Shown: positions 24,634 through 33,134 of the stretch, piece after piece
Layout of the letters: every line of letters starts with the position of its first letter
How positions within the stretch are numbered: position 1 is the first letter of the stretch
DNA from: JBDTNQ01 sp039933635
GTDB lineage: Bacteria; Acidobacteriota; Vicinamibacteria; Vicinamibacterales; SCN-69-37
Assembly: GCA_039933635.1 (NCBI GenBank)
Contig: JBDTNQ010000020.1
Span: 1-46,494, forward strand
Length of the DNA stretch: 46,494 nt
Reading direction: 5' to 3'
The notes under the pieces: generated by a model
Database searches by the model: none
What the model was told of the DNA's origin: nothing
The model's input: only the letters and a program-made list of their open reading frames with translations
Translations under genes and position numbers: made by a program

Positions 24634-26015
24634 ACGCCGTCACTGAAATTCTCTACCTGATCTCGACCGCGCTCTTCATCCTCGCGCTGCGATGGATGAG
24701 CCAGCCGGAGACCGCGCGACGCGCCGTGTTTTCCGCGGTTGCCGGCATGGTGCTGGCGGTCGGAGGCACGTTGCTCCAGCCGGAGATCGTCACCTACAAG
24801 TGGATTGCCATCGCCGCAACGGCGGGCATCGCACTGGGCATCCCGCTCGCGCGCGTGCCGCTCACCGCCGTCCCGGAACGAACCGGCCTGTCGCAGGCCT
24901 TCGGCGGCCTGGCCGCAGGGCTCGTCGGCACTGCCAAATACTACCTGTGGCTGTCTGAGGGCGAACTGACCCATTTCCGAATGGCGGTGGTCGCAGCCGA
25001 AGTGATCCTTGGCTGTCTGACCTGCACCGGTGGCCTCATGGCCGCGGGGAAGCTCGCCGAAAAGATCACGACGCGCCCGGTCACCTACCGCGGCCAGAAC
25101 ATCGTCAGCTCCGGCCTGCTCGCGATCGCGGCTGTCCTGGGCGTGTGGCTGGCAATCGATCCCACACAATCCTGGGCGTTTCCGATCATCATCGTCCTCG
25201 CGCTCGTATTTGGCGTGCTGCTGATCCTGCCCATCGGCGGGGCCGACATGCCCACCGTCATCTCGTTCCTGAATTCCTATGCGGGCCTGTCGGCCGTCGC
25301 CATGGGCTTCGTGCTCGAGAGCAAGCTCTTGATCGCCGCCGGCGCGCTCGACGGCGCCTCCGGCTTTGTGCTCTCGCTCATCATGTGCAAGGCGATGAAC
25401 CGCTCGGTGACGAACGTGCTCTTTGGGGCGTTCGGATCGGTGCAGACGGTGTCGAAAGCCGCCGAGCAGCGCACGGTGAAGAGCGCCACCCCGACGGATG
25501 CAGCCGAGCTGCTCGGCAATGCCGACAGCGTCGTCATCATCCCGGGCTACGGCATGGCCGTCGCCCAGGCGCAGCATCGGGTGCGCGATCTCTACGACCA
25601 GCTGACCAAGCGCGGCGTCGACGTAAAGTTTGCCGTGCACCCCGTGGCCGGTCGCATGCCGGGCCACATGAACGTCCTGCTTGCCGAGGCGGACATCCCG
25701 TACGACAAACTTGTCGAGATGGACGACATCAACCCAGACATGGCCCAGGTCGGCGTGGCGCTCGTCATCGGCGCGAACGACGTGGTCAATCCCGCGGCTC
25801 GCACTGACGAGAAGAGTCCCATCTACGGCATGCCCATCATCGACGCCGACAAGGCTCAGACCGTGATCGCGATCAAGCGCAGCATGAATCCCGGATTCGC
25901 GGGCATCGACAACGACCTGTACTACGCCCCCAACACCCTCATGCTCTTCGGCGACGCCAAGCAGGTCATCGGCGACGTCGTGAAGCAGCTGACGGGCGAA
26001 GGGTCGGGCCACTGA
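24630..26015 (+). CDS. pntB: NAD(P) transhydrogenase subunit beta
   Basis: 461 residues, full length. Nine or so membrane helices in the first 270 residues (with GGADMPTVISFLNSYAGLSA, the conserved channel motif) precede the NADP(H)-binding domain dIII (about 280-461): VIIPGYGMAVAQAQHRV, VHPVAGRMPGHMNVLLAEA, DMAQVGVALVIGANDVVNPA and FAGIDNDLYYAPNTLMLFGDAK are all typical. It binds NADP+ and couples its reduction to inward proton movement at the inner membrane. Start GTG 24630 overlaps the pntAb stop codon, indicating translational coupling. Confidence 0.96.
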   Translation: MNAVTEILYLISTALFILALRWMSQPETARRAVFSAVAGMVLAVGGTLLQPEIVTYKWIAIAATAGIALGIPLARVPLTAVPERTGLSQAFGGLAAGLVGTAKYYLWLSEGELTHFRMAVVAAEVILGCLTCTGGLMAAGKLAEKITTRPVTYRGQNIVSSGLLAIAAVLGVWLAIDPTQSWAFPIIIVLALVFGVLLILPIGGADMPTVISFLNSYAGLSAVAMGFVLESKLLIAAGALDGASGFVLSLIMCKAMNRSVTNVLFGAFGSVQTVSKAAEQRTVKSATPTDAAELLGNADSVVIIPGYGMAVAQAQHRVRDLYDQLTKRGVDVKFAVHPVAGRMPGHMNVLLAEADIPYDKLVEMDDINPDMAQVGVALVIGANDVVNPAARTDEKSPIYGMPIIDADKAQTVIAIKRSMNPGFAGIDNDLYYAPNTLMLFGDAKQVIGDVVKQLTGEGSGH

Positions 26016-26165
26016 CACCCTCGTCAGGGCCAACGCCGGAAAATCGACACCGGTGAAGGCCGGTAACCGCCCCCCCCCTAGCGGACCCGAGTGCGCCTGC
26101 GGGACAAGCCGCCAAACACGGCATCCGTCCGGCAGGACCGTCTGATCGCCGGCTCCGACGGCCCC

Positions 26166-26180
26166 TGGCACTCCTCTTGC
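26166..26180 (+). promoter_or_regulatory. Sigma54 (-24/-12) promoter upstream of PilZ gene
   Basis: TGGCAC (26166-26171), five bases, TTGC (26177-26180). The GG and GC pairs are separated by exactly 10 bp, the invariant spacing of RpoN promoters (consensus TGGCAC-N5-TTGC). Predicted transcription start is about 26192, about 63 nt before the PilZ ATG. An activator of the NtrC family would be needed; none is encoded in the window. Confidence 0.7.
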
Positions 26181-26254
26181 CTCTCGGATCTCAGAATTGT
26201 CTGGGTGGATGTCGCCCGGCGAGCTATAGGTACACAGCGAACGTGGTAGCAGAC

Positions 26255-26842
26255 ATGGACGAGGGAATCGGAACGTCGGACGCGGACACGACGGCAGGCC
26301 CCGAGCCGACCGGAGCAAACCGGCGTGCCCACGCTCGCCTTCGGGCCGAGGACCTGAAGGACCTGGGCGCCCGGCTTGCGAGCGGGGCCGAGATTCGGCT
26401 GATCGACCTGTCGCGCAGTGGCGCGCAGTTCGAGTGCGACCGCCGCTTCCTGCCGAACTCGACCATCTCCCTGCGCCTCGTGACCAACGACACGACCTTT
26501 GTCGTGAGCGGGCGGGTGGTTCGATCGCGCATCGTCCGGCTCGACCGCGGCGGTCTCGGCTACAACGTCGCTGCGTCCTTCAACGAACTTCTGCAGAACC
26601 TGCTGGAGGAACCGGCACAGGAGGAGCCCGCCGCGTCGACCGATCCCGGCGATGCCATGGCCCATCCTGAAATGGCCGCGACGGAGGACCCCTTCAGCGA
26701 GCGGGCTTCGGACGTCTCCGCCGAGGAAGCGGCGGCCTTCGAATCGACCGTCGAGACCGGGTCCGGCATCGTGACCGTCACCGCATCCGTCGACCAGAGC
26801 AGCGACGAACTCCGCGATTTGTTCAATGGCAACATCTGGTAG
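26255..26842 (+). CDS. PilZ domain protein with intact c-di-GMP motif
   Basis: 195 residues from ATG 26255 (in-frame GTG 26243 possible; neither has a clear ribosome site). Residues ~20-110 form a PilZ domain with both parts of the ligand motif: the RxxxR segment in NRRAHARLR and DLSRSGAQFE (DxSxxG), so cyclic di-GMP binding is expected. The remaining ~80 residues are acidic, Ala/Glu/Pro-rich and probably disordered (LLEEPAQEEPAAS, ATEDPFSERASDVSAEEA), ending DELRDLFNGNIW. It lies behind a sigma54-type promoter and ends just before (or overlaps) the giant sensor-like gene. Together they suggest c-di-GMP control of a motility or surface behaviour, which is inference. Confidence 0.82.
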   Translation: MDEGIGTSDADTTAGPEPTGANRRAHARLRAEDLKDLGARLASGAEIRLIDLSRSGAQFECDRRFLPNSTISLRLVTNDTTFVVSGRVVRSRIVRLDRGGLGYNVAASFNELLQNLLEEPAQEEPAASTDPGDAMAHPEMAATEDPFSERASDVSAEEAAAFESTVETGSGIVTVTASVDQSSDELRDLFNGNIW

Positions 26843-26855
26843 CCCTGGCATCGAT

Positions 26856-29800
26856 ATGTCGACTGCATCGGATCCCACGATGAAAGTGCTCTACGTCAAG
26901 GGCACGAGCGTCGAGATCGACGAGTCCACGCTTCAACAGCTTCGGACGCAGGCGCCTGAACTCGGGGTCACCGTCGCCGTGAGTTCCGCGGCGGCGCTGG
27001 CTGAAGTTCGTCGCGCGGGCGGCTGGCACGCCGTGCTGGTTTCCCCCGCGCTGCCGCAGAACGAAACCCTGGCGATCATCGCCAGCCTTCGCCGTGATCG
27101 CGTGCCCATCGCGATCGTCCCCATCGTCGACGACGCCCATCAGGACGTGTTTGCCGCGGCGGTCGCCTCGGGTGCGGACGACGTGCTGATGCGGCGGAGC
27201 CAGGCACTCGTCAACGTAACGGAAACGCTCACGCGCATCCGTCAAAGTCCCCACCTCTTCCCCGCCGAGCAGCGCCGCCGTCTCACCGTGCTCTATGCGG
27301 GGCGCGACACCCTCGTGTGGAACCTGCTGGAACAGGTGCCTTTCGTCGACGGCGAGCGGGTCACCGTCGGCGTCGACGGCAGCTGCCCCGTGCGGGCGCC
27401 GGGCGTCACGGATGGATCACTCCGCTGCGATGCGGTGGTCATCGACGAGCAACCGGGCGACGCGCACCCGCTGCAGGTCCTGAAGTCGGTGAAGGCGCAG
27501 GCCTCTGACCTGCCGGTGATCGTCCTGACGTCGACGGGCGCGAGTGACATCGCCACGGCGGCGCTCGAGCTCGGCGCCGACGACACCGTCGTGAAGACCG
27601 GCATCTTCCGGCGGCGTCTGATTGCGGCGTTGCGGCGCGTGCATCTCCGGCTGGAACTGACCAGTCAGCAGGCGGAAACGAAGGCACGCGAGGAACGGCT
27701 GCGTCTCATCGTCGAGAACGTCCCGACCGGCATCAGCGTCATCGCCGGGGATGCGATCGTCCTGGCCATGAACGCCGCGGCGCTTCAGGTCTTCGGCGCG
27801 ACCAAACCGCGCGACGTCGTCGGGCGCGATCTTCGCCAGTTGGTCGCCCCCGAACATCACGACGCCGTCGTGGACTTCGTGCACCGCGTCACCAGAGGCG
27901 AGTCGACGTCAATGACGTTCACCGCCGTGGGACTCGATGGCCGGTCGGTTGGGGTCTTGCTGCAGGGCGTGATGCTCGAGCGCGACGCGCGTGGTGGTCG
28001 TGGCATCGTCGCAAGCGTCAGTCTTGCGAGCGGAGGCGTGCCGCTGGGCGGTGTGTCCACCACGGGCGAACTGGCCGAACTGCGTGACGCCATCCCGCGA
28101 CTCGAGCAACAGCAGATCGACCTTCAGCAGTCCCGCGACCGCGAGCGATCCGAGTGGGACGCGGAGCGCGATGTGTTTGTGAGGCGCCTGGACGCGGCCG
28201 AGCACGCCGCCAATGAGCAGCAGGCGCGTAGCGAGCGGCTCGAGACCCTGGCGGCCGATCTCACCCGCGCTCGCGAAGCGCTTGCTGCCGAACGGACGCA
28301 ACTCGAGACGCGCGTTCGCGAACTGGAACAGACCTCCCACGACGCCGGTGCTGCGCACGAGGCGCGGACCGCGGCTGAAGGCGAGCTTCAGACGCTCCGG
28401 GCCCGCCTCCATGAGGCCGTGTCGTCCGGAGAATCGGCGCAGCATGAATGGCAGGCCGCGCGCCTGGCCCTCGAGGCCCGGCTGCGCGAAATCGAGAACG
28501 AACGCTCGACGCACGCCGAGCAGGCGTCCGCGCTTCCGGCCGTGCGCGCCGACGTGGACGCGTTGCGCCTCGCGCTGGATACCGAACGCGCCGGAGCCGC
28601 TGGCCGGCTCAGCCAGCTCGAAGCCGAGCTGCGGCTCGCGCGTGAGGCGCTGTGGGCTGAGCATCGGGAACGTGATGAGGATCGCGCGCGATTCACCGGC
28701 GAGCTCCGAACCATCCGCGACGCGCTGACCTCGGAGCGGACCGAGTGGGAGCAGCATCGCGCGGACACGGCGGCCGAGCGCGATGCCGCATACGAACGCG
28801 CCGCCACCCGCGAACGTGAGATCAGTGCGCTTCAGGCAGAACGCGATGCCGACCGCGAGCGCGCGCTTGGCACGTTCGACGGGGAACGTCATGACTGGCA
28901 GACGACGCGCGAGCGGATTGAAGCCGACACGCGCGCCGTCCAGGAACGCAGTGCCGCGCTCGAAGGGGATATCGCTCGGTTGCGCGCGGAGCTCGAAGAT
29001 GCGCGTAGTCACGCCGGAACATCCGAGCACGATCGAGCCGCATGGTCGGAGGAGCGAACCGCGCTCGAGGCTCGCCTTCGAAGCGCTGACGAGGCGGCCG
29101 AACAGCTCCGTCGTGACCAGGATACGCAGGTGCAGGACGTCCGCGCGCAGGCCTCTCAGGCCGGCGAACGTGCCGCCGCCGCCGAACGCGACCTCCAGGC
29201 GCTCCGCGATCAACTCGCGCAGGCCCGCCAGCACGAGGACGACCTGCGGAACGAGCAGGCGGCGCACGCGGACACGCGAGACAGCTTCGAGTCCCAGTTC
29301 GCGGCGCACGTCGCCCAGGTGCAGCAGGCCACGCACCGCGCAGGCGCGGCCGAAGGCGAGCTCGAATCGATCCGCCAGAGTCTGGTCGATCAGCAGGCAC
29401 AGGCAGAGAACAACCGGCGGGCGCTTGAAGCGGAGGTGCACGCCGCGCGTGAGGCAGCCGAAGCGGTCTCGGCCGATCGCGCCGCGCGCAGCGCCGAGCT
29501 TGAAGGGCTCCTCCGTGATGCGTCGGCTCGGGCGGAACACCTCGAGCGCGAGTTGAATGCGCTTCGAGGCGCCCTCGCTGAGGCGGACGAGATCACTGCC
29601 CGCCACACGGCCGAACGGCTGGAGTGGGAAGGGACGCGGGCGCACCTCGAATCCGCTGTCGAGGCGGCCCGGGCCGCGCACGACGCCGGCAGACAGATTT
29701 GGGATAGCCTCCGCTCCGGCCTCGAGGAGGATCTCCACCGCACTCGCGAACAGCTCGCGGACGGCCAGAACGAATGGCAAGCGCACCGGGCCGCGCTGGA

Positions 29801-32027
29801 CAACGAGCGACGGCAGGCCGTGGAGCGGGCGGAGACCGCCGAACGCGAACGCGACGCACTTCGCGCCGAACTGGCCGACGCGCATCGGCAGGCCAGCGAC
29901 GTCCGGGCCACCGCCGAAGGCGCGTGGCAGAGCGAACGCACCGCCCTGGAGTCGATCCTCCAGCAGGCGCGCGACCGCATCGGACAGCTGGAACACGAGC
30001 ATCACGCGACGCAGAGCGAATTGTCCGGCCTGCTCGACTCCGAACGGCAGACATGGGCCGCCGTGCGCGGGCGGCTCGAAGGCGAGCATGAATCGGCGCA
30101 GGAGCAGCTCCGGACGAAGCAGCAGGAATGGGATGCGCAGCGCGCGTCGTTCGAAGGATTGCTCAAGCACGCCCACGACGACGTGGAAAGTCTGCAGCGC
30201 GAACTCGATGCCACGCAAGCGCAGCTCGAGCGCGACCGTGAAGACACGAAACGGGCGGCCGATCGCGAACGCGGAGAGTGGGAACAGGCGCGCGCGTCTG
30301 GCGAGCGCGAGATCGAGACGCTGCGCGCAACGATCACGTCGCTCGAGCACGACCTCGGGACCCGTGTGTCCGCGCTCTCGTCCGCCCTCCAGTCGGCCGA
30401 GGCCAAGGTTGCCGCGAGCGAGACGATTCAGACCGCGCTCGACGCCGCGCGATCGGAGATCCGGCACACCGACGACCAACATGCGGCAGAGCGCGCCGAG
30501 TGGCAGTCGGCGCGGGCGGCGCTGGAAGCTGCGCACGCAGACCTGGCGCGGCAACTGACCGCGGAGCGCGAGGGCTGGTCGCAGGAGCGCGCCAACATCG
30601 ACGTTCAGCTTCGGGAAGTGGCCGCGGTTCGATCGCACCATCAGCAACTGGACGATTCCCTGAACGGGCTCCGCACGGACTACGCGGCCATGGTCCAGGC
30701 CCTGACAATCGAGCGCGACGGGCGCGGCGAGGATCGCCGCGACCTTGAAACGCTGCGCGGCACGCTGGCCGCGCACAATGCCGACCGTGAGCAGCTGCGA
30801 CAGCAGCTCGCAGACGCCACGCACCGCGCCGACGCCCGCGCCGCAGAGCGCGAAGCCGAGCATGCGGCGCGTCTCCGCGCGCTCGAAGACGAACTCGTCT
30901 CCGCCGCCCAGCGCCTGACTCGCGTGACCGACGATGCCGAACGCGCGCGCGCGTCACTGCAGACCGAGTACTTGCGCGCGTCAGAAAGCCACACGCGACT
31001 GACGGCCTCAGACATGTTCGCCTACGCCGTCACGACCGTGCCGGGCGAACTCGTACGCTGCAACGACACCTTTGCCCGGCTCCTTGGGTTCGCCGATGCA
31101 CCCGACGCCCTGACCCGCACGGCTGGCCGCCTGTTCCCCGGACTCTCCGGCCGTGAACAGGTCATGGCGCGCCTGCTCGCCGCCGGTCACATCGATCGCA
31201 TCGAATCGTGCCTCGAACGCGCGGACGGTCAGGCCGTGCGCATCATCGAATCAGCCACCCTGATCACCGACGGCGAACAGCCCGACGACGAGGCCATGGT
31301 CGAACACGTGATGATCGGTGCGGTGGCCGCCCCCGATCGCGACGAACTGCGCGCCCGGCAGCTCGAAGAAATCGGCGCGCTAACGAGCGCCATGATCCCC
31401 GAGATCGAAACCCTTGCCTCGACCGTGCACGAACGCGGTCACGACCTGCGCCGGCAACTGCGCGACGGTCACGGCGGCGTGGCGGACGCCGAAGGCATGC
31501 TCACGCTGACGGCGAACATCAACGCCCTCGTACGGCAACTGGCGGCGTTCAGCCGGCGGCACCTGCGCGAGGCCGATGCGGTCGATCTCGCGGAAGCCAT
31601 CGCCCGGACCGAACCCGTGCTCGTTCGGCTGGTCGGTGATTTCATCGCGTTTTCGATGCATCTCTCGCCGGCACCGCCAGTCATCGTCGATCCCGAGGAC
31701 CTCGATCAACTGCTGACGTCGCTCGTCACCTTCGGCCGCGACCTGCTTCCGGCGGGCGGTTCACTGACCGTGGAGGTCCTGCCGCCGGCCGGCGCCGCGC
31801 GGCCAGGAGAACCGGCGGGCAGCTCCGGATCCACATTGCTCGCCGTCACCGCGTCCGGCTACGGCGTGCAGCTTCCCCCGGACGCGCCTGCCTTGGAGCT
31901 TGTCGCCCGGCGATGTGGCGCCACGCTGAAATTGAGCGGCGAGCCGGGATGGATGGCCCGTCTGGACGTGCACTTCCCACGATGCGGCCGCCCACAGCGG
32001 TCAGGCTGGACCTGGTCGACGGAGTAG
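26856..32027 (+). CDS. Giant receiver/PAS/coiled-coil protein with degenerate histidine kinase end
   Basis: 1,723 residues from ATG 26856 (earlier ATG 26826 overlaps the PilZ gene; later ATG 26880 possible). In order: a receiver-like domain without the phospho-Asp (VLVSPAL at the expected position, about 10-130); a second receiver-like domain (CDAVVIDEQPGD, LPVIVLTS, about 140-275); a PAS domain (RLIVENVPTGISVIAGDAIV, about 285-390); a continuous Glu/Arg/Ala-rich coiled coil of ~980 residues (about 400-1385); a second PAS-like domain (FAYAVTTVPGELVRCNDTFA); and a kinase-like tail with AFSRRHLREADAVDLAEA and DPEDLDQLLTSLV. The phospho-accepting His is replaced (AMIPEIETLAS where HDFNN is usual) and the ATP N-box Asn is lost, so it is probably a pseudokinase scaffold. 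Long coiled coil suggests a fibre or polar structure. Confidence 0.75.
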   Translation: MSTASDPTMKVLYVKGTSVEIDESTLQQLRTQAPELGVTVAVSSAAALAEVRRAGGWHAVLVSPALPQNETLAIIASLRRDRVPIAIVPIVDDAHQDVFAAAVASGADDVLMRRSQALVNVTETLTRIRQSPHLFPAEQRRRLTVLYAGRDTLVWNLLEQVPFVDGERVTVGVDGSCPVRAPGVTDGSLRCDAVVIDEQPGDAHPLQVLKSVKAQASDLPVIVLTSTGASDIATAALELGADDTVVKTGIFRRRLIAALRRVHLRLELTSQQAETKAREERLRLIVENVPTGISVIAGDAIVLAMNAAALQVFGATKPRDVVGRDLRQLVAPEHHDAVVDFVHRVTRGESTSMTFTAVGLDGRSVGVLLQGVMLERDARGGRGIVASVSLASGGVPLGGVSTTGELAELRDAIPRLEQQQIDLQQSRDRERSEWDAERDVFVRRLDAAEHAANEQQARSERLETLAADLTRAREALAAERTQLETRVRELEQTSHDAGAAHEARTAAEGELQTLRARLHEAVSSGESAQHEWQAARLALEARLREIENERSTHAEQASALPAVRADVDALRLALDTERAGAAGRLSQLEAELRLAREALWAEHRERDEDRARFTGELRTIRDALTSERTEWEQHRADTAAERDAAYERAATREREISALQAERDADRERALGTFDGERHDWQTTRERIEADTRAVQERSAALEGDIARLRAELEDARSHAGTSEHDRAAWSEERTALEARLRSADEAAEQLRRDQDTQVQDVRAQASQAGERAAAAERDLQALRDQLAQARQHEDDLRNEQAAHADTRDSFESQFAAHVAQVQQATHRAGAAEGELESIRQSLVDQQAQAENNRRALEAEVHAAREAAEAVSADRAARSAELEGLLRDASARAEHLERELNALRGALAEADEITARHTAERLEWEGTRAHLESAVEAARAAHDAGRQIWDSLRSGLEEDLHRTREQLADGQNEWQAHRAALDNERRQAVERAETAERERDALRAELADAHRQASDVRATAEGAWQSERTALESILQQARDRIGQLEHEHHATQSELSGLLDSERQTWAAVRGRLEGEHESAQEQLRTKQQEWDAQRASFEGLLKHAHDDVESLQRELDATQAQLERDREDTKRAADRERGEWEQARASGEREIETLRATITSLEHDLGTRVSALSSALQSAEAKVAASETIQTALDAARSEIRHTDDQHAAERAEWQSARAALEAAHADLARQLTAEREGWSQERANIDVQLREVAAVRSHHQQLDDSLNGLRTDYAAMVQALTIERDGRGEDRRDLETLRGTLAAHNADREQLRQQLADATHRADARAAEREAEHAARLRALEDELVSAAQRLTRVTDDAERARASLQTEYLRASESHTRLTASDMFAYAVTTVPGELVRCNDTFARLLGFADAPDALTRTAGRLFPGLSGREQVMARLLAAGHIDRIESCLERADGQAVRIIESATLITDGEQPDDEAMVEHVMIGAVAAPDRDELRARQLEEIGALTSAMIPEIETLASTVHERGHDLRRQLRDGHGGVADAEGMLTLTANINALVRQLAAFSRRHLREADAVDLAEAIARTEPVLVRLVGDFIAFSMHLSPAPPVIVDPEDLDQLLTSLVTFGRDLLPAGGSLTVEVLPPAGAARPGEPAGSSGSTLLAVTASGYGVQLPPDAPALELVARRCGATLKLSGEPGWMARLDVHFPRCGRPQRSGWTWSTE

Positions 32028-32031
32028 ACCC

Positions 32032-32058
32032 GGGTACGACAGGTACGGCGGGTACGAT
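32032..32058. repeat. 9-bp tandem repeat, RGGTACGNC x3
   Basis: Three 9-bp units, GGGTACGAC, AGGTACGGC, GGGTACGAT, in the 34-bp gap between the convergent giant gene and hemA. The unit is the reverse complement of that at 16913-16948. Confidence 0.8.
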
Positions 32059-32061
32059 GAG

Positions 32062-33102
32062 TCAGGCTTGCACAGCTCGCCGACGACGGGCGGCGATGCG
32101 GCGGTAGGCTCGCCGGGATTCGTCGCCGGCGATGGCTTCGACGAGGGGAATTTCCGCGGCGCGCTGGGCCGCTGATGCGCGCGCAATGTCGCCGAGGTCG
32201 TCGACGGTCCGAACGTCCACGCCCTCAACCAGTGCGACGTCCGCGGTGCTGGCCCGGGGCACGCTCAGATCAATCAACAGGAGCCGACGGCCGGTGCGCG
32301 AGCGCATCGCTCGCTCGCACATCGCCCGGTCGATCAACACGCCTGGCATGTGCACGGCGATGATGACCGCGTCCGCCGCGCCCAGGAGATCGGGAACCTC
32401 GGAGAGCATGGCGGCCGTCGCGCCCGTGTCCGACGCCGCCTCGCCCGCGTGCTTTTCGGAGCGGCTTGCCACGATGAGCGGACCGTGAGGCGCCCGCGCG
32501 GCGCGCGCCAGGGCCGCGCGGCCGGTCTGCCCGGCGCCAATCACGAGCAACGTACGGCCCGCGAGGGAGCCCAGTTCGCCCGTGGCCAGGGCGACGGACG
32601 CGGACGCGGCGGATAGCACGCCGTGCGCAATGCGCGTCTGCGAACGGGCTCGACCGCTGGCCGCGAGGGCACCGGCGATCGCAGCCTCGAGGTACGGTCC
32701 CATCGTGCCGGCGTCCCTCGCCAGAGCCGCCGCGCGACGCACCTGCCCCGCGATCTCCGACTCGCCGACGATCATCGAGTCCAGTCCGCACGCGACCTGG
32801 CAGAGATGCGCGACGGCGTCCAGCCCGCTGAGCACGTAAATCTCATCGCTCGAGGCCGGACCCGATGCGTGGGCGCCGGCGATCATGCCCCGCAAGCGCG
32901 TTTCCGCCTCGGACGGATCGGCGGCCACCGCATAGATCTCGACGCGATGACACGTCGCGAGCACGGCCAACTCCGCGACGTCCGCGAGATCCCGCGCCCG
33001 GACGAGCCACGACGCCAGATCGCCGCCGAGCCACGTCGCGAGAGACCCGCGCGCGGACACGGAGGCGGTGCGATGACTGAGACCCAGGAGGACAAGATCC
33101 AT
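32062..33102 (-). CDS. hemA: Glutamyl-tRNA reductase, short form without dimerisation domain
   Basis: 346 residues from ATG 33102 (in-frame ATG 33147 overlaps the sulfite reductase gene). It reduces glutamyl-tRNA to glutamate-1-semialdehyde, the first step of tetrapyrrole synthesis. Catalytic domain: LLGLSHRTASV, and LATCHRVEIY with the thioester cysteine (C51). HLCQVACGLDSMIVGESEIAGQVRRA matches the family signature. NADPH domain: RTLLVIGAGQTGRAAL, VIIAVHMPGVLID, LLLIDLSVPR. Usual length is about 420 or more; the C-terminal ~90-residue dimerisation domain is absent and the protein ends soon after the linker helix. Last gene of the siroheme/sulfite reductase operon, where it could supply precursor for siroheme. 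Whether it is a main or second copy cannot be told from this window. Confidence 0.9.
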   Translation of the reverse strand: MDLVLLGLSHRTASVSARGSLATWLGGDLASWLVRARDLADVAELAVLATCHRVEIYAVAADPSEAETRLRGMIAGAHASGPASSDEIYVLSGLDAVAHLCQVACGLDSMIVGESEIAGQVRRAAALARDAGTMGPYLEAAIAGALAASGRARSQTRIAHGVLSAASASVALATGELGSLAGRTLLVIGAGQTGRAALARAARAPHGPLIVASRSEKHAGEAASDTGATAAMLSEVPDLLGAADAVIIAVHMPGVLIDRAMCERAMRSRTGRRLLLIDLSVPRASTADVALVEGVDVRTVDDLGDIARASAAQRAAEIPLVEAIAGDESRRAYRRIAARRRRAVQA

Positions 33103-33134
33103 ATGAACTTGGAACTCAGAACTCTCGGCGTTCG

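Noticed and set aside
26016..26165. Possible riboswitch (c-di-GMP or fluoride) in the gap before the PilZ gene.
   Set aside because: A short ACCGG/CCGGT hairpin and a run of eight C were seen, but none of the conserved loops of known classes could be matched.
24312..26318. A 668-codon minus-strand open frame opposite the transhydrogenase genes.
   Set aside because: It lies opposite the conserved PntAb/PntB sequence and has Asp/His/Gly/Arg-rich shadow composition without motifs.
27909..30863. A 984-codon open frame on the minus strand opposite the giant coiled-coil gene.
   Set aside because: Its composition mirrors the Glu/Arg/Ala codons of the plus-strand gene (high GC at codon position 3), and it has no signal, domain or family pattern. 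It is a shadow frame.
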